6,635 nucleotides of DNA. It comes from an uncultured Christensenellaceae bacterium. GTDB taxonomy: Bacteria; Bacillota; Clostridia; Christensenellales; MGBC116941. The notes beneath the pieces are model-generated. The model made no database searches. It was given only the letters and a program-made list of their open reading frames with translations, and was not told the DNA's origin. The position numbers were made by a program, and so were the translations under genes. The stretch is from contig CAJUEF010000013.1 in assembly GCA_910585035.1 (NCBI GenBank), positions 2,304-8,938 of the forward strand. Direction: 5' to 3'. This document shows positions 1-6,081 of this stretch, in pieces (positions within the stretch are counted from its first letter, which is position 1; each line of letters starts with the position of its first letter).

Positions 1-678
1 TCTAAATATCCTATTGGCATTTTTACCGATTTTAATAATCTTCCTTGCATAATCCTCTGAAAACAAAACAGTAATTGTCATTTTTATCTGTCTTGAAAGA
101 GACCTTCTGGAAGTTAAAATATAAACGGAAATAACAAAACCAAAGCTCAAATTTTTAAGAAAATTCATAAGATTAAATGCATAGGAAAGAATATCCGGCA
201 GCTTACTTGTTAAAAAGTTATAGGCAACGGAATACATTTGATTGATATATTCGTTAATAGCATCCCACTGCTGGGGAGTTATTTCCAGTCTCCTTGCAAT
301 ATCCTTTATAAATTCATATATAACAGACCAGAAAGTAGGTAAATTGCTTGTAATATCCCTAATACTTCTATTTAATGCAGGAATAACCATAAAAAAGAAT
401 CCGATAATTACTGCAAGAAATATTAAATATCCCACAACTATTGAACTCGCCTCTGCTGCTTTCCTGTTCATATTCATATTGTAACACAGCATTTTTATTC
501 CTCTTGCTATAAGACCAACCAAAAACGCAAATACTATACCGTAAATAACTGGCATCATCATAGAAAAAAGCGAACAAATAACTGCGTTTACTTTTTCTAC
601 ATTAAATAAAAAATATACCAAAAAAACTGTATAGGTTATGAGGATAACTAAATTTTTATTCTTTTTAAGAGCTTCCAA
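1..678 (-). CDS. AI-2E family transporter (PerM/YdiK/TqsA type), N-terminal part, cut by window edge
   Basis: The frame is open for 226 codons from a TTG start to the window edge. I see hydrophobic helices at about residues 8-26, 33-60 (with MMPVIYGIVFAFLVG), 78-102 and 172-190 (FVISVYILTSRRSLSRQIK). A polar, amphipathic stretch (about 103-170) lies between the third and fourth. This order, together with the ISVYILxxxRxxLxRQ segment and the later AxRIIKIGKNANRIF, is typical of the AI-2E exporter family (PF01594). Members usually have about 340-400 residues, so roughly the C-terminal third lies outside the window. Family members are multi-pass inner-membrane proteins. A few export autoinducer-2 or act as ion antiporters, but most have no known substrate, so no specific role is claimed. 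The TTG is chosen because a GGAGG lies 9 bases upstream, a consensus promoter sits just behind that, and no ATG in this frame comes before residue 40. Transcription diverges from bioY. Confidence 0.87.
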   Translation of the reverse strand, partial: MEALKKNKNLVILITYTVFLVYFLFNVEKVNAVICSLFSMMMPVIYGIVFAFLVGLIARGIKMLCYNMNMNRKAAEASSIVVGYLIFLAVIIGFFFMVIPALNRSIRDITSNLPTFWSVIYEFIKDIARRLEITPQQWDAINEYINQMYSVAYNFLTSKLPDILSYAFNLMNFLKNLSFGFVISVYILTSRRSLSRQIKMTITVLFSEDYARKIIKIGKNANRIFR

Positions 679-687
679 GTATGTATT

Positions 688-692
688 CCTCC
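688..692 (-). promoter_or_regulatory. Ribosome binding site that fixes the TTG start of the AI-2E-family gene
   Basis: The minus strand reads AAAGGAGG, then a 9-base gap, then TTG at 678-676. It is the only strong Shine-Dalgarno match near the gene start, and it supports the TTG over downstream ATG codons, which would remove the first and most of the second membrane segment. Confidence 0.7.
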
Positions 693-701
693 TTTTTATA
701 C

Positions 702-730
702 AGTATATCATGTGCAGTTTCCTTGTTCAA
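702..730 (-). promoter_or_regulatory. Sigma-A promoter for the AI-2E-family gene
   Basis: On the minus strand, -35 TTGAAC (730-725) is followed by a 17-base spacer and -10 TATACT (707-702). A TG lies one base before the -10, giving an extended -10. Transcription should start near 695, giving a very short leader that holds little beyond the GGAGG. The -35 ends about 30 bases from the BirA-type operator, so repression of this direction is not expected. Confidence 0.7.
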
Positions 731-760
731 TGTATTATTATACGTAAATAATATGCAAAT

Positions 761-802
761 TATAAATGTAAACTAAATTATATAAAATGGTTTACATTTA
801 TA
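761..802. promoter_or_regulatory. BirA-type biotin operator (inverted repeat) upstream of bioY
   Basis: Two perfect 13-base arms, TATAAATGTAAAC (761-773) and GTTTACATTTATA (790-802), flank a 16-base spacer. Written as 9-base half sites, this is ATGTAAACT-N14-GGTTTACAT (766-774 and 789-797). That is close to the known BirA consensus of TTGTAAACC and GGTTTACAA half sites about 14-16 bases apart. The right arm contains the -35 hexamer of the bioY promoter, so bound repressor would block polymerase. Established knowledge: bifunctional BirA (biotin-protein ligase with an N-terminal helix-turn-helix) represses biotin genes when charged with biotinyl-AMP. The regulator is inferred from the motif and its target gene; birA is not in this window. 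Confidence 0.82.
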
Positions 803-819
803 ATCCTATATGTTATACT
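791..819 (+). promoter_or_regulatory. Sigma-A promoter of bioY
   Basis: The -35 is TTTACA (791-796), followed by a 17-base spacer and -10 TATACT (814-819). TG at 811-812 gives an extended -10. The start point should be near 826, leaving a leader of about 30 bases. That is too short for a riboswitch, so control is expected at the overlapping operator. Confidence 0.75.
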
Positions 820-856
820 TTCAACAATAAAAAAATCAATTAAAAGGAGAGAACCA

Positions 857-1396
857 ATGAATAATACTAAAAAAATGGTTATGGCAGCTATGTTTTCAGC
901 GCTTACAGCAGTGGGAGCGTTTATAAAAATTCCTCTTCCCTATGTTCCCATAGTTTTACAAGGGTTATTTGTGCTTCTTGCCGGAATATGCCTTGGCAGC
1001 AAATGGGGCGCAATAAGTCAGCTGGCATATGTAGTAATAGGCCTTGCAGGGCTGCCTATCTTCACAAGCGGCGGCGGAATAGGGTATGTTCTTAATCCTA
1101 CCTTTGGCTATTTATTAGGCTTTATTGCTGCTGCATATTTTGTGGGGTTAATTATGGAAAAAAGCAGCAAAAAAGATTTTCGCACAGCATTGTTAGCTTG
1201 TCTTGCAGGCACATTTATAATTTACATAATCGGCGTTCCATATCTTGCAATTGTTATGAAAATGGTTTTAGGCAAAAGTAACGTTGTAGAATATGCTATT
1301 TGGAGCGGATTTTTAGTAACTCTTCCCGGTGATATAATAAAGGCTGGTCTTGCAGCGCTTATATCACAAAAGCTTCCAAGTTCCCTATTTAATTAA
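857..1396 (+). CDS. bioY: Biotin transporter BioY (ECF transporter S component)
   Basis: BioY is the membrane subunit that captures biotin for uptake by an energy-coupling-factor (ECF) transporter. The 179-residue length is normal for the family, and about six hydrophobic helices are visible. Family hallmarks are KIPLPYVPIVLQ (24-35), LAGICLGSKWGA (41-52), the Gly-rich GLAGLPIFTSGGGIG (62-76), NPTFGYLLGF (80-89) and PGDIIKAGLAA (157-167). As I recall the BioY structure, the equivalents of Asn80, Asp159 and Lys162 contact biotin, and all three are present. The ATG has AGGAGAG seven bases upstream. No bioM/bioN or ecfA/ecfT gene is adjacent, so it probably uses a shared ECF module encoded elsewhere (inference). 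A BirA-type operator covers its promoter and a terminator follows, so it is a one-gene unit. A solitary, biotin-repressed bioY suggests salvage of external biotin; whether the organism also makes biotin cannot be seen here. Confidence 0.96.
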   Translation: MNNTKKMVMAAMFSALTAVGAFIKIPLPYVPIVLQGLFVLLAGICLGSKWGAISQLAYVVIGLAGLPIFTSGGGIGYVLNPTFGYLLGFIAAAYFVGLIMEKSSKKDFRTALLACLAGTFIIYIIGVPYLAIVMKMVLGKSNVVEYAIWSGFLVTLPGDIIKAGLAALISQKLPSSLFN

Positions 1397-1455
1397 TCAT
1401 TTTATGTCTTAACTTAATAATTACATCTTTATAAATTTATTTAAAATAAACTTTT

Positions 1456-1488
1456 AAGCGGTATAAGAATAACCTTATGCCGCTTTTT
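1456..1488 (+). terminator. Intrinsic terminator of bioY
   Basis: Arms AAGCGGTATAAG (1456-1467) and CTTATGCCGCTT (1474-1485) form a 12-bp stem with one G-U pair and a 6-base loop. The right arm runs into a five-T tract (1484-1488). It lies about 60 bases after the bioY stop and separates bioY from yqeY. The stretch 1397-1455 shows nothing else. Confidence 0.88.
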
Positions 1489-1532
1489 GTATCTTTCCCC
1501 TAAAAATCTCTTTTCCGGTATACATTTTGCTT

Positions 1533-1554
1533 TTGCTTTTTTATAAAAAAGCAA
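1533..1554. repeat. Perfect 22-bp AT-rich palindrome upstream of yqeY
   Basis: The sequence is TTGC, six T, A, T, six A, GCAA, and it is identical on both strands. It would form a snap-back hairpin or serve as a symmetric protein site. No U tract follows, so it is not a standard terminator. It lies about 65 bases upstream of the yqeY start and probably before its transcription start. Function unknown. Confidence 0.5.
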
Positions 1555-1580
1555 GAGAAAATATAAAAACTGTGTTACAA

Positions 1581-1589
1581 TGTTATCAT
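1581..1589 (+). promoter_or_regulatory. Possible extended -10 of the yqeY promoter
   Basis: TGT-TATCAT matches an extended -10 and would start transcription near 1596, just ahead of the GGAAGGA ribosome binding site (1603-1609). No good -35 lies at the right distance (1561-1566 reads ATATAA). Other TA-rich hexamers nearby, such as TATAAA at 1592, could serve instead. Because a terminator separates this gene from bioY, a promoter is expected somewhere in 1490-1600. Confidence 0.3.
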
Positions 1590-1619
1590 AATATAAAATA
1601 GTGGAAGGACTGTTATATA

Positions 1620-2066
1620 ATGAGTAAAACCGAAACAATACAAAAAGCAATGATTGCCGCACTAAAAAACAAAGAACAGCAAAGAAAAGAAGTGCTTTCC
1701 CTTTTGCTTTCAGCTCTAAAAGCAAAAGCCAAAGATAAGAAAGAACCTTTAACGGAAGCAGAAGAAGATGCGATTATAGCTAAAGAAATAAAGCAAACAA
1801 AAGAAACACTATCGAGCGCTCCAAAGGACAGAACAGATATTATAGACGAATGCAATTTCATGCTGAAGGTTATGTCCGAATTTGCACCAAAACAGCTTGA
1901 CGAAGATGAACTGCGAAAAATAGTTTCCGAAGTAATAGGAAACCTTGGCATCGAAAATCCTTCCGCAAAGGATAAAGGGTCCGTTATGAAAAATCTTATG
2001 CCTCTTGTTAAGGGTAAAGCAGACGGTGGCCTTGTAAATAAAATTGTAAGCGAATATTTAGGATAG
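1620..2066 (+). CDS. yqeY: GatB/YqeY domain-containing protein
   Basis: This is a small soluble protein of 148 residues, the usual length for stand-alone YqeY. The N-terminal helical part carries the family pattern MxxALKNKEQQRKEVLSLLLSALK (about 11-34) and EDAIIAKEIKQTKETL (about 49-64). The C-terminal YqeY/GatB-like tail domain shows EFAPKQLDEDELRKIV (about 88-103) and the signature KGSVMKNLMPLVKGKADGGLVNKIV (about 119-143). The C-terminal domain resembles the tRNA-binding tail of GatB, a subunit of the glutamyl/aspartyl-tRNA amidotransferase. A link to aminoacyl-tRNA handling has therefore been proposed, but the cellular role of YqeY is not established. The ATG is preceded by GGAAGGA with a 10-base gap. 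The gene stands alone between the bioY terminator and a hairpin at 2084-2120, and converges on the secretion operon. Many clostridial relatives lie next to rpsU, which is not seen here. Confidence 0.93.
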   Translation: MSKTETIQKAMIAALKNKEQQRKEVLSLLLSALKAKAKDKKEPLTEAEEDAIIAKEIKQTKETLSSAPKDRTDIIDECNFMLKVMSEFAPKQLDEDELRKIVSEVIGNLGIENPSAKDKGSVMKNLMPLVKGKADGGLVNKIVSEYLG

Positions 2067-2083
2067 AAAAATTCGAAGCATAA

Positions 2084-2133
2084 AGCAGGAAAACCAAAAA
2101 GCATTTTTTGGTTTCCTGCTCAAATTTTATTTT
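2084..2133. terminator. Shared, probably bidirectional terminator between yqeY and the secretion operon
   Basis: The arms AGCAGGAAAACCAAAAA (2084-2100) and TTTTTTGGTTTCCTGCT (2104-2120) pair almost perfectly, with one bulged A, around a very short loop. On the plus strand the stem is followed, after CAAA, by a T-rich run (2125-2133). On the minus strand it is followed by CTTTATGCTTC. It lies 17 bases after yqeY and about 60 bases after the minus-strand HlyD gene, so it can serve both converging genes. The plus-strand reading is the stronger one. Confidence 0.72.
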
Positions 2134-2181
2134 AATAAATTCCAGTTTAAAATAAGAATATTAAAATAAATAATATATTAT

Positions 2182-3690
2182 TTACTCCATTAAATTAATT
2201 TTTTGTAAAAGCCAAACAGCTATTTTTTTAGAACCGGTCACAATCCTGACTTCCGCTATCATTCCTGACCGTATTTCCCTGACTATATCTCGGTTATTTT
2301 TCATACTCACATCAGAAATAGTAGCCTCAGCAATAAAATACTTGCCTCCCTGTTTTTCATCAACAAGTGAATCTTGTGAAAGCGATATAAGCTCTCCCGT
2401 AATCTTTCCATATTCCTGATATGGAATTGAGTTTATTATATATTCCGTCTTTTGCCCCACAAATACCTTTGAAATATCCTGCTCTGATATGGAAACATTA
2501 ACTCTAAGGGTCTCGTCATTTGGAATTATCCTTAATATTTCCGTTCCGGAATGAACAACATCTCCTTCGTTAATATCCTGCATAAGGGTTACAATTCCGT
2601 TAACACTTGCAATCATATCAGCATTTTCAACAGCAGCATTAATTTCACTTAATTTTTGTTTTAAAGAATTTAAATTTTCAGATAAACTGTTCACACTATC
2701 ATCTAAAGCAACAATAGCATCACTTTTGCTTTTTTCCCTGGTCAGTCCTTGGTTATTCGGCAGCCTTGATATGTAGTTAACGGTATTTTCTGCCCGAACC
2801 TTTTCGTTTTTTAACGTATAAACGCTTGATGAAAGCTGTTCCAGCTTATTTTTTATTTCCAAAATAAATTCCTGCTTTATGCTGTTAATCTCTGCATTTA
2901 AAGAGCCGGCAGCAACATTGGCATTGCTTAAATTGTTATTTGATTTTAAGGAAGCTTCACAATCATGATTTTCTTCATTTAAAGTATTTTTAAGCTTATC
3001 CCTTTTATTCTTATAATTGTCATACATGGACTTTACAACTGTATGATTTCCTTTATAACTGCTGTCGTTTTCCACTGCGCTTAGCAACTCTTTATATGCG
3101 TCATAATCCTTTTCCACTTTGCTAAGCTGCTGCTTTGATGATAACAATATACTTTCTGCATCCTTAATACTTTTTTGGTTGTTGATATTATTTTCATTAA
3201 TTTGCTCCATTGCCAGCCTGGAATCAATTATATACTGCTCATACTTGGCAAAATAAGCCGCTTCTTCCCCTGAATTTGTAAAAAGATTTTTTCCCTGTTC
3301 AATAGATTTTCTAAGCTTTTTTGTGTTTTCAAGATCAGAAGAAACCTTTTTATAGCTGTCTTCATATATTTTTTTTTGCTCTAAAGCAGATTCTTTATCA
3401 AAAGAAAGCAGCACGTCTCCTTTTTCAACCGCCTGTCCTTCTTTCACATATACTGTTTCTACTCTTCCCCCTGTCATACTTGCAACAGAACTTGCAGGCT
3501 TGCTGGGACGAACTTCTCCAACAGCTTTAGTATATTCATCTATTTCACCTAAGCATGCCCAAATAATGCCTATAACCATAGTTAAAAAAATAAAATAAAC
3601 AAACCACATAATAGATGGCGGAGCCTTTTTCTCCATAAGTTCCCTGCTCTCAGGCACATTTTCAATATACACATATCCACGTCTTTTCAT
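2182..3690 (-). CDS. HlyD-family secretion accessory (membrane fusion) protein
   Basis: This is the partner of the adjacent peptidase-containing ABC exporter. In Gram-positives such proteins sit on the outer face of the membrane and are needed for export of double-glycine peptides. The 502 residues show a short cytoplasmic tail, one membrane helix (about 27-47, IMWFVYFIFLTMVIGIIWAC) and a first lipoyl-like half (about 66-98, GGRVETVYVKEGQAVEKGD). A long alpha-helical coiled-coil arm follows (about 101-355, rich in Lys, Glu, Asn and Ser). Then come the second lipoyl half (about 357-390, ASVNGIVTLMQDINEGDVV) and a beta-barrel domain (about 391-485) with the GMIAEVRIVTGSKKI ending common to this family. 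The coiled-coil arm, about 255 residues, is long. The ATG follows the exporter's TAA after a single base. Its ribosome binding site GGAGGTGG (3704-3697) lies inside the exporter's last codons, so the two are probably translationally coupled. The substrate is not known. Confidence 0.92.
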   Translation of the reverse strand: MKRRGYVYIENVPESRELMEKKAPPSIMWFVYFIFLTMVIGIIWACLGEIDEYTKAVGEVRPSKPASSVASMTGGRVETVYVKEGQAVEKGDVLLSFDKESALEQKKIYEDSYKKVSSDLENTKKLRKSIEQGKNLFTNSGEEAAYFAKYEQYIIDSRLAMEQINENNINNQKSIKDAESILLSSKQQLSKVEKDYDAYKELLSAVENDSSYKGNHTVVKSMYDNYKNKRDKLKNTLNEENHDCEASLKSNNNLSNANVAAGSLNAEINSIKQEFILEIKNKLEQLSSSVYTLKNEKVRAENTVNYISRLPNNQGLTREKSKSDAIVALDDSVNSLSENLNSLKQKLSEINAAVENADMIASVNGIVTLMQDINEGDVVHSGTEILRIIPNDETLRVNVSISEQDISKVFVGQKTEYIINSIPYQEYGKITGELISLSQDSLVDEKQGGKYFIAEATISDVSMKNNRDIVREIRSGMIAEVRIVTGSKKIAVWLLQKINLME

Positions 3691-3691
3691 T

Positions 3692-5866
3692 TTAAACCAC
3701 CTCCGCAGATACAGGCAGCTGGTCCTTCCAAAGCCTGAAATATTTTCCCTTACTCTCCATTAATTCATGATGAGTTCCCTGCTCTATAATTTTTCCCTTA
3801 TCCATTACATAGATTTTGTCACAGCTCATAATGGTGCTAAGACGGTGAGCAATAATTATAGTGGTCGTTCCTTCTGTAAGCCCATGAATAGTCTGCTCTA
3901 TAGATTTTTCAGTAATAGAATCCAAATTACTGGTTGCCTCGTCCATAATTAGCACATGAGGGTTTTTTATAAGCGCCCTTGCAATAGCAAGGCGTTGCTT
4001 TTGTCCGCCGGAAAGATTTGCTCCGTTTTCTTCCAAAACCGTATCATAGCGTAAAGGCAGTTCATTAATAAAATCGTCAGCCTTGCTAAGTTTACATGCT
4101 TTAACAATTTCTTCAAAACTGCAATCAATATTACCCATCATTAAGTTTTCTTTTATAGTGCCGCTGAAAAGAAAAATATCCTGTGATATATAAGCAACTT
4201 TATTTCTGAGCCTTTCAATATTCATGTCTTTAATATTATATCCGTCAAAAGTTATATCTCCTTTTTTCCAGTCATAAAACCGCATAAGGAGCTTTACAAG
4301 GCTTGTTTTGCCGCTTCCTGATTCACCTACAAGAGCAATTTTTTCGCCGGGATTAATAGTCATATTAATGTCATGCAAAATATCTTCCCTTGTTCCATAT
4401 CCAAAGGACAAGTCTTTAATATTTATTTGTGTGCGCAGGGATGAAGGAGTAAGCTTAACCCTTTCATCTTTGTTTTTTTCCAGTTCCAAATCAAGCACTT
4501 CACTTAACCTGTCTGCGGCAACAACAGCCGTCTGCATTGTTGGCTGTAAATTAATAAGATTTTTTACCGGATCTAAAAAATATAAAAGCAGCGCATTAAA
4601 AGTAATAAGACTGCCAAGAGTTAAATTGCCTTTAAGCACACTTGCCGTACCAACCCAAAGTATAACAGTTCCCCCAATAGTTGCCACAGCGTTGGTAAGA
4701 CTTTGCTCTGCATTAAAAATAAGCTGACCTTTAAATTCACTTTTAAGAAACTTAACAAATAAATTTTCCGTTTTTTCCTGCGCCTTATCCTCAGCATTAA
4801 AAGATTTAACGGTTTCAATGCCATTTAAAGTTTCAACCAAATAGGAAGTAACCTTTGAATTTTCCTCCATCTGCTTTTCATTTATATTTCTAATAGGTTT
4901 GTTAAAGCAAAACACGATTATCCCATAAATAACTGCAATTAAAACAGCAATAAAAAACAATCCCACGTTTTGAACGCATAGTATAACGGCCCCCGCCGCA
5001 GCCATAAGCGTATCAATCATAATGGTAAGTGTAGCTCCTGATATTGCCTCTCTTATTTTAGATGCATCCATAAAGCGGGAGATTATCTCACCAACTCTGC
5101 GTGCTCCAAAAAAACTCATTGGCAGTCCAAGTACATGATGATAATAGCCAAGTATAAGAGGTATGTCCAATTTTTGGCTTAAATAAGCCATAAGATGATT
5201 TCGAAATGCTTCTAATAATATTTTAAATATATTAAGAAGTAAAATTCCTATAGATATAATTATGAGAGTTTTAAAAAGAGAATTAGGCACTATTTCATCA
5301 ACGATTATTTGAAAATAAAAAGAAGCAAGTATTCCAAAAACAGATATTATGAGAGAGGATAAGAAGATATTGAATATTAAAACTTTTTGAGGCAACAAAA
5401 GTTTAAAAAACCTGAAAAGAGTGCCGTCTGTATCGTTCCTTCTTTCAAACTTAGGGCTTGGCACTAAAATTATAAGAGTCCCTGTCCACATCCCGAAAAA
5501 TTCCTCCGGCGTATATGTCACCATACCCCTGGCGGGATCAGCTGCAGTTATCTTTTTTCGTGTAATTTTGTGAATAACGACATAATGCATAAGGCTTCTG
5601 TTCACAATAACGTGGGCAATAGCAGGAAGAGGAAAGTCGCTAAATATTGCTTCATTCTCTCCCCGAACTGCCTTTGCAGAAAAACCCAACTCTTCTGCTG
5701 CTTTAACTATGCCATAAGCATTTGTGCCTTGTCTGTCTGTGCCTGCAATCTCCCGAATTTTGGAAATTGGAACTTTTAATCCGTATTGCCTCGCTATAGT
5801 AGCAATACAGGCAGCTCCACAATCCGTAACATCGTGTTGCTTTATGCATATATATTTTTTTTTCAT
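3692..5866 (-). CDS. Peptidase-containing ABC transporter (C39 peptidase, PCAT), bacteriocin/peptide exporter
   Basis: A single 724-residue chain that would cleave a double-glycine leader and export the mature peptide. Domains (numbered from ATG 5866): C39 cysteine peptidase at about 1-135, with KQHDVTDCGAACIA holding Gln10 (oxyanion) and catalytic Cys16, His94 in MHYVVIH, and Asp110 in AADPARG. A six-helix ABC membrane domain spans about 155-440, with the RRVGEIISRFMDASKIREAI coupling region. An ATPase domain lies at about 480-715: Walker A GESGSGKT (514-521), Q-loop SQD, signature LSGGQKQR (618-625), Walker B VLIMDEAT with Glu643, and H-loop His674. Every catalytic residue is present, so it should be active. 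From memory it closely resembles PCAT1 of Clostridium thermocellum, notably the segment before ISGATLTIMIDT. ATG 5866 is preferred over an in-frame TTG seven codons upstream because AAGGGG lies seven bases before it. It is first in a two-gene operon with an HlyD protein. No precursor peptide, immunity or modification gene is seen. Confidence 0.95.
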   Translation of the reverse strand: MKKKYICIKQHDVTDCGAACIATIARQYGLKVPISKIREIAGTDRQGTNAYGIVKAAEELGFSAKAVRGENEAIFSDFPLPAIAHVIVNRSLMHYVVIHKITRKKITAADPARGMVTYTPEEFFGMWTGTLIILVPSPKFERRNDTDGTLFRFFKLLLPQKVLIFNIFLSSLIISVFGILASFYFQIIVDEIVPNSLFKTLIIISIGILLLNIFKILLEAFRNHLMAYLSQKLDIPLILGYYHHVLGLPMSFFGARRVGEIISRFMDASKIREAISGATLTIMIDTLMAAAGAVILCVQNVGLFFIAVLIAVIYGIIVFCFNKPIRNINEKQMEENSKVTSYLVETLNGIETVKSFNAEDKAQEKTENLFVKFLKSEFKGQLIFNAEQSLTNAVATIGGTVILWVGTASVLKGNLTLGSLITFNALLLYFLDPVKNLINLQPTMQTAVVAADRLSEVLDLELEKNKDERVKLTPSSLRTQINIKDLSFGYGTREDILHDINMTINPGEKIALVGESGSGKTSLVKLLMRFYDWKKGDITFDGYNIKDMNIERLRNKVAYISQDIFLFSGTIKENLMMGNIDCSFEEIVKACKLSKADDFINELPLRYDTVLEENGANLSGGQKQRLAIARALIKNPHVLIMDEATSNLDSITEKSIEQTIHGLTEGTTTIIIAHRLSTIMSCDKIYVMDKGKIIEQGTHHELMESKGKYFRLWKDQLPVSAEVV
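3697..3704 (-). promoter_or_regulatory. Ribosome binding site of the HlyD gene, inside the exporter's 3' end
   Basis: The minus strand reads GGAGGTGG, then six bases that include the exporter's TAA, then ATG at 3690-3688. The site encodes the exporter's final residues and overlaps its termination zone. This favours translational coupling and balanced production of the two partners. Confidence 0.8.
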
Positions 5867-5873
5867 ATAATAA

Positions 5874-5879
5874 CCCCTT
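5874..5879 (-). promoter_or_regulatory. Ribosome binding site that decides the exporter start
   Basis: The minus strand reads AAGGGG, then seven bases, then ATG at 5866-5864. The alternative in-frame TTG at 5887-5885 has no Shine-Dalgarno sequence before it. It would add seven residues ahead of a peptidase domain that normally begins at about this ATG. Confidence 0.75.
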
Positions 5880-5895
5880 ACTCCCAAATTACATC

Positions 5896-6081
5896 TTAAA
5901 TACCTATCCTAAGTTTTGTGTTTTCAAAATAAAACCATTTTTTGCAAATTCCGTTCTCTAACATTCCCCATAAGAACAATTCAAATACACCAAATTCTAT
6001 AAATAAAATTGTAGGTAACACATAAGAATGGCAATCCACCCCACTGATCTCCAAAAGCAAAGTGGATATTTCAGCTGTTTT
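5896..6081 (-). other. Stop-free minus-strand frame, doubtful small membrane protein or gene remnant
   Basis: Sixty-one codons are open between two TAA stops, ending 29 bases before the exporter ATG. The best start is GTG at 6039, with GGAG nine bases upstream, giving 47 residues that begin MDCHSYVLPTILFIEFGVF. A hydrophobic segment (SYVLPTILFIEFGVFELFLW) is followed by a Lys- and aromatic-rich tail containing CKKWFYFEN. There is no ATG near the start and no family I recognise. There is no double-glycine site, so it is not an obvious cargo of the exporter. In DNA this AT-rich, an open frame of this length is only mildly unusual. Confidence 0.15.

Noticed and set aside
242..577. Open frames of 80 codons (plus strand, 242-484) and 69 codons (minus strand, 368-577)
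   Set aside because: Both overlap the AI-2E-family gene in other frames. That gene has clear family sequence, a promoter and a ribosome binding site.
820..856. Riboswitch ahead of bioY
   Set aside because: The predicted leader is only about 30 bases and shows no structure. The operator over the promoter explains regulation.
1701..1728. Ten-base inverted repeat CTTTTGCTTT / AAAGCAAAAG inside yqeY, related to the upstream palindrome
   Set aside because: It is explained by coding for Leu- and Lys-rich residues (SALKAKAK). There is no evidence of a role.
1441..2104. Minus-strand frames opposite yqeY (1441-1725 and 1613-2104)
   Set aside because: They are antisense to a well-recognised YqeY. 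Their Ser/Phe/Leu-rich translations are typical shadows of Lys/Glu-rich coding sequence.
4308..4824. Frames inside the ABC exporter (4308-4727 plus strand, 4621-4824 minus strand)
   Set aside because: They lie wholly within the exporter's ATPase and membrane domains and show no independent signals.
6034..6067. ATCCAC / GTGGAT inverted repeat, considered as a leader hairpin
   Set aside because: The stem is only six base pairs with a long loop, and a competing pairing (CCACT with AGTGG) is just as good.
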